NCBI GenBank assembly: GCA_035760665.1
Contig: DASTSN010000091.1
Span: forward strand, 1-14,715
Direction of reading: 5' to 3'
Source of the DNA: DASTSN01 sp035760665
GTDB taxonomy: Bacteria; Bacteroidota; Bacteroidia; Chitinophagales; Chitinophagaceae
Length of the DNA stretch: 14,715 nucleotides
The first letter of the stretch is position 1. Every line of letters starts with the position of its first letter. Of this stretch, positions 1 to 7,298 are shown one piece after another. A program made the translations under genes and the position numbers. The notes beneath the pieces are model-generated. The model was not told the origin of the DNA, searched no databases, and worked only from the letters and a program-made list of their open reading frames with translations.

Positions 1-341
1 TTATCAGTAAACGGCCGGTGCAGCACATTACGCAATTCACGACAGCAGAGAAAAAATCTCTTGCGGGTATTTTAAAAAAGTTAACGGTCAAATACGATAA
101 TCTTTTTCGTATCTCCTTTCCGTATTCAGCCGGTATGCACCAGGCGCCGGTAAATGATGGAGAGCACCCGGAATGGCATTGGCATATGCATTTTTATCCG
201 CCGCTGCTGCGTAGCGCTACGGTAAAAAAATTTATGGTAGGATACGAAATGCTCGCCACGCCGCAACGAGATATTACAGCAGAAGCAGCTGCAGAAAAAT
301 TACGATCATTAAGCGAAATACATTACACTGAACAGGAATAA
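1..341 (+). CDS. galT: Galactose-1-phosphate uridylyltransferase, C-terminal part (5' end outside window)
   Basis: GalT swaps UMP between UDP-glucose and galactose-1-phosphate, the central Leloir step, in the cytoplasm. Only the last ~113 codons are present. The frame is open from base 3 and reads I-S-K-R-P-V-Q-H before the GTG at 18, matching the family's K-R-P stretch, so the GTG is an internal valine and the gene starts outside the window. Recognisable signatures are YDNLFRISFPYS, the histidine in MHQAP, and the H-x-H pair directly before FYPPLLRSATVKKFMVGYEM. In the E. coli enzyme the equivalent histidines (281, 296, 298) bind a structural metal. The ending EIHYTEQE also fits the family. 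The N-terminal catalytic H-P-H motif is out of view. It stops 5 bases before galE, so the two are almost certainly cotranscribed. Confidence 0.93.
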   Translation, partial: ISKRPVQHITQFTTAEKKSLAGILKKLTVKYDNLFRISFPYSAGMHQAPVNDGEHPEWHWHMHFYPPLLRSATVKKFMVGYEMLATPQRDITAEAAAEKLRSLSEIHYTEQE

Positions 342-346
342 TAAAA

Positions 347-1375
347 ATGGAGAAGCATAAAATACTTGTTACGGGCGGACTTGGATTCATTGGTTCACAC
401 ACGGTGGTGGAATTGCAGCAGGCAGGTTATGACGTGGTGATTGTGGATAACCTCAGCAATTCACAATTATTCATCCTTGACCGAATCAAACAAATATCCG
501 GCATTACTCCTGTGTTTTACCAGTTAAACATGCTGGAAAAAGAAGCACTGGAGAATTTGTTTGCCAATGAAAAAAATATTTCAGCGGTCATTCATTTTGC
601 CGCTTTTAAAGCGGTGGGTGAATCAGTGAATGAGCCCATCAAATATTTTCATAACAACCTGTGCGCATTAATTCATCTGCTGATGTGCATGGAAAAATAT
701 GCGGTAACTAACCTGGTGTTTTCATCTTCGGCAACGGTATACGGTGACCCGGAGGAATTGCCTATTAAAGAAACCACGCCATTTAAAAAAGCGATTTCTT
801 CCTACGGCAGTACCAAACAAATGGGAGAGGAGATACTGGAGAAAACAGCGGCTGTTAAAAATATTACGACTATTGCCTTACGTTATTTTAATCCCGTGGG
901 TGCTCATGCCAGCGGATTGATTGGTGAATTACCGCTGGGCATTCCGAATAACCTGATGCCCTATATCACACAAACGGCTGCGGGTATCCGTGAGCAACTG
1001 GTTGTTTATGGCAACGATTACAATACGCCGGATGGCACCTGCATCCGTGATTATATCCATGTAACCGATTTGGCTAAAGCACATGTGAAAAGTTGCGACC
1101 GGCTTATTCAGCGTTTGGCAAACGAAAAATATGAAGTGTACAATATCGGAACCGGTAACGGTTATTCCGTACTGGAAATCATCAACGCTTTTGAACAATA
1201 TAATAACCTGAAGCTGAATTATACAATAGGAACAAGGAGAGCAGGAGATGCAGCAGCTATGTACGCCGCTGTATCAAAAGCAGAAACATATTTGCATTGG
1301 AAAGCGGAACTCGGCATTAAAGAAATGGTGACAAGTGCCTGGCATTGGCAACAGAAACTAACGGAAGCTGTTTAA
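347..1375 (+). CDS. galE: UDP-glucose 4-epimerase
   Basis: Interconverts UDP-galactose and UDP-glucose in the cytoplasm, closing the Leloir cycle opened by GalT. The 342-residue length is normal for the extended SDR family. The NAD-binding glycine motif GGLGFIGSH is at residues 10-18. The acidic residue after beta-2 is in VDNLSNS (D34), HFAAFKAVGES is at 83-93, SSSATVYG at 126-133 (catalytic Ser about 128), and the Tyr-x-x-x-Lys pair is Y153 and K157 in SYGSTK. The RYFNPVGAH stretch and the C-terminal substrate-binding RRAGDAA motif are also present. There is no clear Shine-Dalgarno; the ATG is preceded by an A-rich run (ATAAAA), as is common in Bacteroidota. The gene lies 5 bases after galT and 9 bases before the symporter. 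Other NDP-sugar epimerases share the fold, but the galT neighbour and the whole motif set favour GalE. Confidence 0.95.
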   Translation: MEKHKILVTGGLGFIGSHTVVELQQAGYDVVIVDNLSNSQLFILDRIKQISGITPVFYQLNMLEKEALENLFANEKNISAVIHFAAFKAVGESVNEPIKYFHNNLCALIHLLMCMEKYAVTNLVFSSSATVYGDPEELPIKETTPFKKAISSYGSTKQMGEEILEKTAAVKNITTIALRYFNPVGAHASGLIGELPLGIPNNLMPYITQTAAGIREQLVVYGNDYNTPDGTCIRDYIHVTDLAKAHVKSCDRLIQRLANEKYEVYNIGTGNGYSVLEIINAFEQYNNLKLNYTIGTRRAGDAAAMYAAVSKAETYLHWKAELGIKEMVTSAWHWQQKLTEAV

Positions 1376-1384
1376 ATTAATGAT

Positions 1385-3037
1385 ATGAAACTAGAACTAA
1401 TTGACTATCTCGTAATTGCTGTGTATTTTCTTTTTGTCGTAACCATTGGGTATGTTTTAAAAAAGAAAATAAAAACAGGAAATGATTTCCTGATGAGTAA
1501 CCGCAATATCCCGTTGTGGATTACCTCACTTGCTTTTATTTCGGCCAACCTGGGTGCGCAGGAAGTGTTGGGTATGGCGGCGAACGGCGTGAAATACGGT
1601 TTGTACACCGTTCACTTTTATTGGTTAGGTGCCTCTTTAGCCATGATTTTCCTTGGTGTGTATATGATGCCGTTTTATTACGGCAGTAAGGCTCGGTCGG
1701 TACCGGAATACCTGGCCCTGCGGTATGACGAAAAAACAAGAGGGTTTAATGCGGTGACCTTTGCCGTGATGACAGTGTTCTCCTCTGGTATTTCGCTCTA
1801 TGCACTGGCCATGCTTTTGAAAATTATTCTGGGCTGGGATTTTAATATGTCTGTTTTTTTAGCAGCAGGTATTGTGCTCGTTTATACGTTCCTGGGAGGT
1901 TTAACGAGTGCGGTATACAACGAGGTATTACAATTCTTCTTAATTGTACTGGGCATTGCACCGCTGGTGATTATCGGCATGGAAAAAGCCGGAGGCTGGC
2001 AGGGAATCCTGCAACATGTTGAAGCTTCCAAAATGCATGTGTGGAAAGGTATGGCCAGCGCTTCCACCAACCCGATGGGTGTGGATGCTTTCAGTTTAGT
2101 TTTTGGATTGGGATTTGTACTGGCGTTTGGCTATTGGTGTACTGATTTTTTAGTGGTGCAACGGGCTATGATTTCCCGTAACCTGAATGAAGCACAGCGA
2201 ACACCTATCATCGCTACTGTTCCCAAAATATTAATGCCGGCTGTGGTGATTATGCCCGGTATTATTTTGCTGGCCTTACAATCACAGTTTAAAGGGTTTG
2301 AGCTCCCGGTAAATGCTGCGGGGCAAACGGATTATAACATGGCCTTGCCTGTTTTGCTTTCGCATCTTTATCCCAATGGTATTTTGGGTGTGGGGGTTAC
2401 GGCATTGATTGCTTCATTTATGAGTGGTATGGCAGGTAATGTAACGGCATTCAATACGGTGTTTACGTTTGATATTTATCAGTCTTATATAAAAAAACAT
2501 GCCTCGGAAAAACATTATTTGTATGTAGGGAAAGCCACAACGATTGCAGGCATACTTATCTCGATTGCCACAGCCTATATTGCCCGGAGCTTTAATAGTA
2601 TCATGGATTTGCTGCAACTGGTCTTCAGCTTTGTAAACGCTCCGTTGTTCGCCACCTTCTTCCTGGGTATGTTCTGGAAACGTACCACCGCTAACGGTGC
2701 TTTTTACGGACTGTTGAGTGGTACTGCGGCAGCGGCTTTAACGCATGGATTAACGACGGCTGAAGGCAAAGGCGGATGGATAACGAACTTGCATACATTC
2801 TATTCCGGAACGGGGCAGGCATTTACCATTGCGTGGATTGCTTTTGTAGTTTGTTTTGTCATTACGGTTATCATCAGCTTGTTTACGGAACCTAAGGAGG
2901 AAAAGAGTTTGATTGGACTGGTATACAGTTTAACACCCAAGCAAAAAGATGCAGCGAAAGTATGGTATAAAAATCCGTTGATATTAGGTTTGATTATTTT
3001 GGCAGTGACCATTACGCTCAATATTATTTTCTTCTAA
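1385..3037 (+). CDS. Sodium:solute symporter (SSS family), likely Na+/galactose or glucose type
   Basis: A 550-residue polytopic inner-membrane protein, estimated at 13-14 helices, of the LeuT-fold sodium:solute symporter family. It starts with a hydrophobic helix at 5-25 (LIDYLVIAVYFLFVVTIGYV) and has the conserved early region YFLFVVTIGY...GNDFLMSNRNIPLW followed by LAFISANLGAQEVLGMAANG. Conserved later elements are the SVPEYLALRYD segment, YTFLGGLTSAVYNEVLQ, and the sodium-site helix with A343-S344-F345-M346-S347-G348 leading into NTVFTFDIYQSYI. In vSGLT two adjacent serines (364/365) line the Na2 site; here the pair appears to be Ser347-Gly348. Placement directly after galT-galE suggests galactose as cargo, which is inference from context; glucose, other hexoses or sialic acid are possible for the family. 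It is followed after 12 bases by a small membrane protein. Confidence 0.9.
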   Translation: MKLELIDYLVIAVYFLFVVTIGYVLKKKIKTGNDFLMSNRNIPLWITSLAFISANLGAQEVLGMAANGVKYGLYTVHFYWLGASLAMIFLGVYMMPFYYGSKARSVPEYLALRYDEKTRGFNAVTFAVMTVFSSGISLYALAMLLKIILGWDFNMSVFLAAGIVLVYTFLGGLTSAVYNEVLQFFLIVLGIAPLVIIGMEKAGGWQGILQHVEASKMHVWKGMASASTNPMGVDAFSLVFGLGFVLAFGYWCTDFLVVQRAMISRNLNEAQRTPIIATVPKILMPAVVIMPGIILLALQSQFKGFELPVNAAGQTDYNMALPVLLSHLYPNGILGVGVTALIASFMSGMAGNVTAFNTVFTFDIYQSYIKKHASEKHYLYVGKATTIAGILISIATAYIARSFNSIMDLLQLVFSFVNAPLFATFFLGMFWKRTTANGAFYGLLSGTAAAALTHGLTTAEGKGGWITNLHTFYSGTGQAFTIAWIAFVVCFVITVIISLFTEPKEEKSLIGLVYSLTPKQKDAAKVWYKNPLILGLIILAVTITLNIIFF

Positions 3038-3049
3038 AAAGAATTACGC

Positions 3050-3247
3050 ATGAAAAAATTATTGGATTTACGTTTTGTAATCGGGCTCTTTTTTTTCATA
3101 GTGGGTGCACTATTGGTGATATATTATTTTATGAATCCCAATGGAATCGCCACACCAACTGTCAATATTACTTGTGGTTCTCTTTTCATTTTGTTTGGCG
3201 CCGGCATGATTTTTTTATCTTATTTCAGTAAAATCAGTGAAGAGTGA
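3050..3247 (+). CDS. Small two-helix membrane protein, function unknown
   Basis: I do not recognise a named family. The 65-residue product has two predicted membrane helices, roughly residues 9-28 (FVIGLFFFIVGALLVIYYFM) and 42-59 (CGSLFILFGAGMIFLSYF), joined by a polar loop with N-P-N-G-I-A-T-P. It has a positively charged N-terminus (MKKLLDLR) and a short charged tail (SKISEE). There is no signal cleavage site. The coding case rests on the ATG with an A-rich leader, the position 12 bases after the symporter on the same strand, and a clean hydrophobic pattern that chance ORFs rarely show. Its position suggests a job linked to the symporter, such as stabilising it, but nothing in the sequence proves this. 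It ends the galT-galE-symporter string. Confidence 0.65.
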   Translation: MKKLLDLRFVIGLFFFIVGALLVIYYFMNPNGIATPTVNITCGSLFILFGAGMIFLSYFSKISEE

Positions 3248-3470
3248 AAAGCCGGGTATTCCTTGCCTGATTTGTAATGAAGTCTGCTGTTCAAAAGGCT
3301 GATCCTGTAATGTAAAACCTGGAATTAAACTTTTTTTGTGTCATAAGAATACAAAGATTGTTACGGTAGAAATATTTTCAGATTTTACAGCCTAAAATAG
3401 TATTGTAGAGTAAAAGAATTTTCTATGATGCTAATTAATTCATTTTTCTGCTTGTCCTAAATACAATAAA
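3248..3470. other. Intergenic leader before the PA14 sulfatase; weak promoter candidate
   Basis: These 223 AT-rich bases carry no convincing ORF. No strong hairpin/T-tract terminator for the upstream string is visible, so read-through into the sulfatase is possible. One weak match to the Bacteroidota -7 element (TAnnTTTG) is TAGTATTG at 3398-3405 (one mismatch), with TTTTC at 3375-3379 at about the right spacing for a degraded -33 TTTG element. This would start transcription about 60 bases before the sulfatase ATG. I rate the promoter call low. No riboswitch-like or repeat structure was seen. Confidence 0.3.
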
Positions 3471-5570
3471 ATGAGACGGAAGAAATGGATTTATATACTT
3501 ATTGGGACTTTTATTTTCTGGCTACGACCAGGTTTTACAAAAGCACAAGCACAGGATGCAAGCCAACAAAAACCCAATATTATTTTTATACTGACGGATG
3601 ATTTAGGCTATGGTGATATCGGTGTGTTTTTCCAGAATCAAAGGAAGCAGGCTGCTGTTCCAGGTTTGCCTTACGAATTAACACCGCATATTGATGAACT
3701 GGCAAAGATGGGTGCGCAGTTTACACAGCAATATTGCAATGCGCCGGTCTGCGCTCCGTCTAGGGCTTCGCTGCTAACAGGCGTTAACCAGGGAAATGCC
3801 CATGTTCGCGATAACCAGTTTGATAAAGCATTAGAAAATAATCATACCATCGCCAGTGTTTTAAAACAGGCGGGATACACTACCATTGCCATTGGCAAAT
3901 GGGGATTACAGGGCGTGAAAGAAGAAGGCCCGAACTGGCCGGCGCATCCGTTGAAGCGCGGGTTTGATCACTACTTTGGCTACATGCGTCACCGTGATGG
4001 ACATGAGCATTATCCTGTGGAAGGCGTTTATCGCGGAAAAAAAGAGGTATGGAAAGATTACACGAACGTGGCGGCCGGTCTTGACAAATGTTATACCACT
4101 GATTTGTGGACGGCTTATGCTAAAAAATGGATTATTGATTATGAAAAAACAAATGGGAAGCAGCCATTTTTTATGTACCTCGCTTATGATGCACCACATG
4201 CTGTGCTGGAGCTGCCCACGCAAGCCTACCCCAACGGCGGCGGCCTGCATGGCGGCCTTCAATGGCTGAATGAACCCGGCCATATGATTAGTACAGCATC
4301 GGGAACAGTTGATTCTTATGTATATCCTGAATATGCCAATGCCATGTATGATAATGATCATAATCCTGGTACAGCAGAACTGCCCTGGCCTGACACCTAT
4401 AAACGGTATGCCACTGCCACCAGGAGAATTGATGACGCTGTGGGAGACCTGATGCAGCTGCTCGCAGACCTGGGAATCAGGGACAATACCCTGGTGGTTT
4501 TTACTTCTGATAACGGTCCTTCCATTGAGTCATATCTGCCGGCCTCTTTCGTGCCCAATCATCCAACATTTTTTGCCAGCTATGGGCCTTTTGATGGCAT
4601 CAAAAGGGATTGCTGGGAAGCCGGTGTGCGAATGCCTTCGCTTGCAGTCTGGCCAGGCCATATTGCACCTGGAAAAATTATCAATACCCCATCTATGCTA
4701 TCCGACTGGTTGCCCACTTTTGCTGATGTGGCAAATATTCCCGCGCCTGCACGAACAGATGGTGTTTCGCTGCTTCCTTCTTTAACGGGAAAAGGTAAGC
4801 AAGAGCAATCGCTGGTGTACGCCGAATATTTTGAGGGTGGAAAGACACCTGCTTTCCCTGAATTTGAACCATCGAGAAGAGGGAAAAAAAGAAACCAAAT
4901 GCAGCTGATACGAATGGGTAATTTAGTGGGTGTCCGGTACGATATTCAATCAGCCAATGATGATTTTGAGATTTACAATGTGGTAAGAGATCCAAAAGAA
5001 ACAAACAACCTGGCCACTAAGCCAGGCTTTGAAAAAATGCAGGCAAGAATGAAAGATAAGGTGTTGCAGGTAAGACAGGCAGATCCAGAAGCCAAACGTC
5101 CGTACGATGAGGCGCTGATTCCGGCAGTAACCATTCAAAAAAAATTACATAAAGGTTTACGCTGGAAGTTTTTTGAAGGTAACTTTCCCTATGTCATTGC
5201 TGCGAAAGGAATGAAACCGGAAAGGTCAGGCGTACTAAAAAATACCGGGAATAAAACTGAAATCGGGAAGAAAGGAATGATATTATACGAGGCGTACATC
5301 AGGGTTCCTGAAGATGGGAAATATAATTTTTTATTTGAAACTTCCGGGAAGGGTTTTGTTCGTTTGCACGAAGCCGAATTTTTTGATGCAGACTTTGAAT
5401 ACGTCCCGGGTACAGTATTGTCGCAGGTTGTGTATCTGAAAAAAGGCTTTCACCCGGTAACAATTAGCTTGTTAGCAGAATCCAGCCAGGGGAATATACC
5501 CGTAATTCGATGGGAGGCGGCTGATCAGGCGACCGGACATAATTTTAAAAATGTAGATTTTTATTACTGA
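3471..5570 (+). CDS. Secreted S1 sulfatase with C-terminal PA14-like domain
   Basis: A 699-residue exported sulfatase that would hydrolyse a sulfate ester on a glycan in the periplasm or at the cell surface. The signal peptide is residues 1-27 (MRRKK n-region, hydrophobic core, cleavage after AQA). The catalytic domain spans about 34-545. Metal ligands include D43-D44 in LTDDLGYGD and D347-N348 in FTSDNGPS. The formylglycine site is Cys94 in CAPSRASLLTG, the anaerobic-type (Cys) version of the motif. K143 lies in GKWGLQ, where the usual GKWHLG histidine is Gly145, and K378 lies in GIKRDCWEAGVRMP. Residues ~560-699 are an extra beta-rich domain with PA14-like features (LRWKFFEGNFP, EDGKYNFLFETSGKGFVRLH, KKGFHPVTISL, IRWEA), perhaps for glycan binding. 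Most S1 enzymes are 450-550 residues. It is transcribed away from the galactose genes and convergent with the minus-strand operon. Substrate unknown. Confidence 0.92.
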   Translation: MRRKKWIYILIGTFIFWLRPGFTKAQAQDASQQKPNIIFILTDDLGYGDIGVFFQNQRKQAAVPGLPYELTPHIDELAKMGAQFTQQYCNAPVCAPSRASLLTGVNQGNAHVRDNQFDKALENNHTIASVLKQAGYTTIAIGKWGLQGVKEEGPNWPAHPLKRGFDHYFGYMRHRDGHEHYPVEGVYRGKKEVWKDYTNVAAGLDKCYTTDLWTAYAKKWIIDYEKTNGKQPFFMYLAYDAPHAVLELPTQAYPNGGGLHGGLQWLNEPGHMISTASGTVDSYVYPEYANAMYDNDHNPGTAELPWPDTYKRYATATRRIDDAVGDLMQLLADLGIRDNTLVVFTSDNGPSIESYLPASFVPNHPTFFASYGPFDGIKRDCWEAGVRMPSLAVWPGHIAPGKIINTPSMLSDWLPTFADVANIPAPARTDGVSLLPSLTGKGKQEQSLVYAEYFEGGKTPAFPEFEPSRRGKKRNQMQLIRMGNLVGVRYDIQSANDDFEIYNVVRDPKETNNLATKPGFEKMQARMKDKVLQVRQADPEAKRPYDEALIPAVTIQKKLHKGLRWKFFEGNFPYVIAAKGMKPERSGVLKNTGNKTEIGKKGMILYEAYIRVPEDGKYNFLFETSGKGFVRLHEAEFFDADFEYVPGTVLSQVVYLKKGFHPVTISLLAESSQGNIPVIRWEAADQATGHNFKNVDFYY

Positions 5571-5620
5571 TAGATAACCGGGCTGCATACATGTTCCTGA
5601 TTCTTTGATTTAGCAGTAAG

Positions 5621-5663
5621 GGAGCGAAGGTTTTATTGACTTGGTTCGCTTCTTATTTTTTTT
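5621..5663 (+). terminator. Rho-independent terminator after the PA14 sulfatase
   Basis: In the 104-base convergent gap, GGAGCGAA (5621-5628) can pair with TTCGCTTC (5645-5652), giving an eight-pair stem with one G-T wobble and a 16-base loop. It is followed by TTA and a run of eight T (5656-5663). The T tract lies on the plus-strand side, so it should end the sulfatase transcript. The minus-strand reading of the same stem has no T run after it, so a terminator for the opposing operon is not evident here. Confidence 0.7.
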
Positions 5664-5674
5664 ATGAAAAGGGA

Positions 5675-7273
5675 TTAATCATTCTGTTCTATTTCCGGAT
5701 ACATCGGCTGACCGGTTTTTTCATCGATTGGGAATTGTGCATTTTCTTCTTTCAGCATATTCAGCAGTTGCTGCGCCATCGCTTTGGCTTTGGCAGGATA
5801 TTGGGCAAGAAGATTATGCTGCTCGCCAATATCATCTTTCAAATTATATAATTCCGCTTTATGCAGGCCGTAGAAGTAAATCAATTTCCAGTCGCCTTTG
5901 CGGATAGCGCTGTAGGGCCCCATCCCTTCTGATTCCGGTACCATTTTATATTGTTTGGAACGTTGCGCACCCTCCTGCCAGTTGTTAGGAAAATGCCAGA
6001 TGATTGCCCGGCTGGTATCTCTTAATTGATTGTTTTTCAGAAAAGGGATGATGCTTTTTCCATCAACTTTTTGTACGGTGCGATAATTGTTGATGCCGGC
6101 CATTTGTAAAATAGTGGGGAAGAAATCTTCTATCATCACATACTGGTCATTAGTGGTTTTCGCTTTAGTAACGCCGGGCCAGTACACCATCATAGGTTCC
6201 CGGATGCCGCCTTCATAACCGGAACCTTTACCGGCTTTTAACGGCAGATTATGGGTGAATGGTTTTCCACCACGGGGAGGAACCAGTGAAAGCCCGCCAT
6301 TATCTGACATAAAAATGATGATGGTATTTTTCATCATATCGTATTTCTCTAAATAATCCATCAGGTCCCCCAGACTTTTGTCCATGCCTTCCAAAAGGGC
6401 AGCATACATGGCTTCTTCCTTACTTAAACCGGCATCAATGTAATGCTGGTAAAAACGATTATCTGCTTTGTATTGTGCATGTACCGCATAATGCGCCATG
6501 TATAAGTAAAAAGGCTTTTTGAGGTAACGGGCATTATCCAACGCTTTTTTTGCTTCGATCGTAAGCGCTTCTGATAAGAAAATATCTTTCCCATGATACT
6601 GTTCCAGTCCCGGGATAGCTGCCGGGGTATAACCTCCTTTTACTTCATTGCCAAAATTGTCTGTGCCTAAGTAACTTTTGGGTCCGCCTACAGCTGACCC
6701 GGCAATATTGATATCGTACCCAAGATTAAGCGGGTCGGCGCCTAAAGTAGGATAGGATGCCATGTGTGACTTACCCACGTGAATCGTATAATAACCGTTT
6801 TCACGCAGTATTTCTGCAATAGGTGTGGCATAAGTGGTGTGTGGTGTATCAGGGACGGGACTTAAACCATTGTAACTCCATTCCGGGAATTTTATACCGG
6901 GGTAAGGCTCATCCGTTGGATGGTTTTCATAAAAGCTGGTCCAGTTCGTTACCCTGTGCCGGGCCGCATTCATGCCTGTTTGCAAACTAACTCTTGAAGG
7001 CGTACATACACAAGTGGCGTAAGCTTGCGTAAACTTTACCCCCATGGAAGCCAGTCGCTCCATATTGGGTGTGTGATATTTCTTGTTGAGTGGGGTTGTT
7101 TCTTTATAAAATGGAACCGAGCAGTCCTGCCACCCCATATCATCCACTAAGAAAAAGAGAATGTTTGGTTGCTGAACTGCAGCATTCTTATTTGCTTTAA
7201 CCTGGGCCGCTAACGGTATATGGCAAATATTGAGAAAAGTCTGCATGCAGATAAAAACAAACAACTTTTTCAT
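5675..7273 (-). CDS. Secreted S1 sulfatase (GKSH type)
   Basis: A 532-residue exported sulfatase, last gene of the minus-strand operon. The signal peptide is about residues 1-23 (MKKLFVFICMQTF..., cleavage near LAA/Q). The N-terminal metal motif is NILFFLVDDMGWQD with D44-D45. The formylglycine site is Cys90 in CVCTPSRVSLQTG. The lysine/histidine motif is GKSH (in HVGKSHMASYP) instead of the common GKWH, keeping both the lysine and the histidine. D324-N325 in FMSDNGG completes the metal site, and KAGKGSGYEGGIREPMMVYWPG is the conserved core segment. The short C-terminal part contains WKLIYFYGLHKAELYNLKDD, typical of arylsulfatase-like enzymes. The start is an ATG after an A/T-rich AATAATAA leader, 25 bases after the preceding sulfatase stop. 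The different K/H motif and insert pattern (GYDINIAGSAVGGPKSY) imply a sulfated position different from the other two sulfatases. Exact substrate unknown. Confidence 0.92.
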   Translation of the reverse strand: MKKLFVFICMQTFLNICHIPLAAQVKANKNAAVQQPNILFFLVDDMGWQDCSVPFYKETTPLNKKYHTPNMERLASMGVKFTQAYATCVCTPSRVSLQTGMNAARHRVTNWTSFYENHPTDEPYPGIKFPEWSYNGLSPVPDTPHTTYATPIAEILRENGYYTIHVGKSHMASYPTLGADPLNLGYDINIAGSAVGGPKSYLGTDNFGNEVKGGYTPAAIPGLEQYHGKDIFLSEALTIEAKKALDNARYLKKPFYLYMAHYAVHAQYKADNRFYQHYIDAGLSKEEAMYAALLEGMDKSLGDLMDYLEKYDMMKNTIIIFMSDNGGLSLVPPRGGKPFTHNLPLKAGKGSGYEGGIREPMMVYWPGVTKAKTTNDQYVMIEDFFPTILQMAGINNYRTVQKVDGKSIIPFLKNNQLRDTSRAIIWHFPNNWQEGAQRSKQYKMVPESEGMGPYSAIRKGDWKLIYFYGLHKAELYNLKDDIGEQHNLLAQYPAKAKAMAQQLLNMLKEENAQFPIDEKTGQPMYPEIEQND

Positions 7274-7298
7274 TTATTATTACTTGTAGTGAAAGGAA

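Noticed and set aside
18..20. GTG as a true start of the first gene
   Set aside because: The frame is open to the left edge and the preceding residues (S-K-R-P) match the GalT family, so the codon is internal.
3248..3330. Terminator after the small membrane protein
   Set aside because: Only weak short stems (for example around GCCGGGTATTCC) and no T tract at the right distance; the T7 run near 3330 has no stem before it.
3906..4361. 151-codon minus-strand ORF inside the first sulfatase
   Set aside because: It lies wholly opposite conserved sulfatase sequence, has no recognisable motif and no leader; shadow frame.
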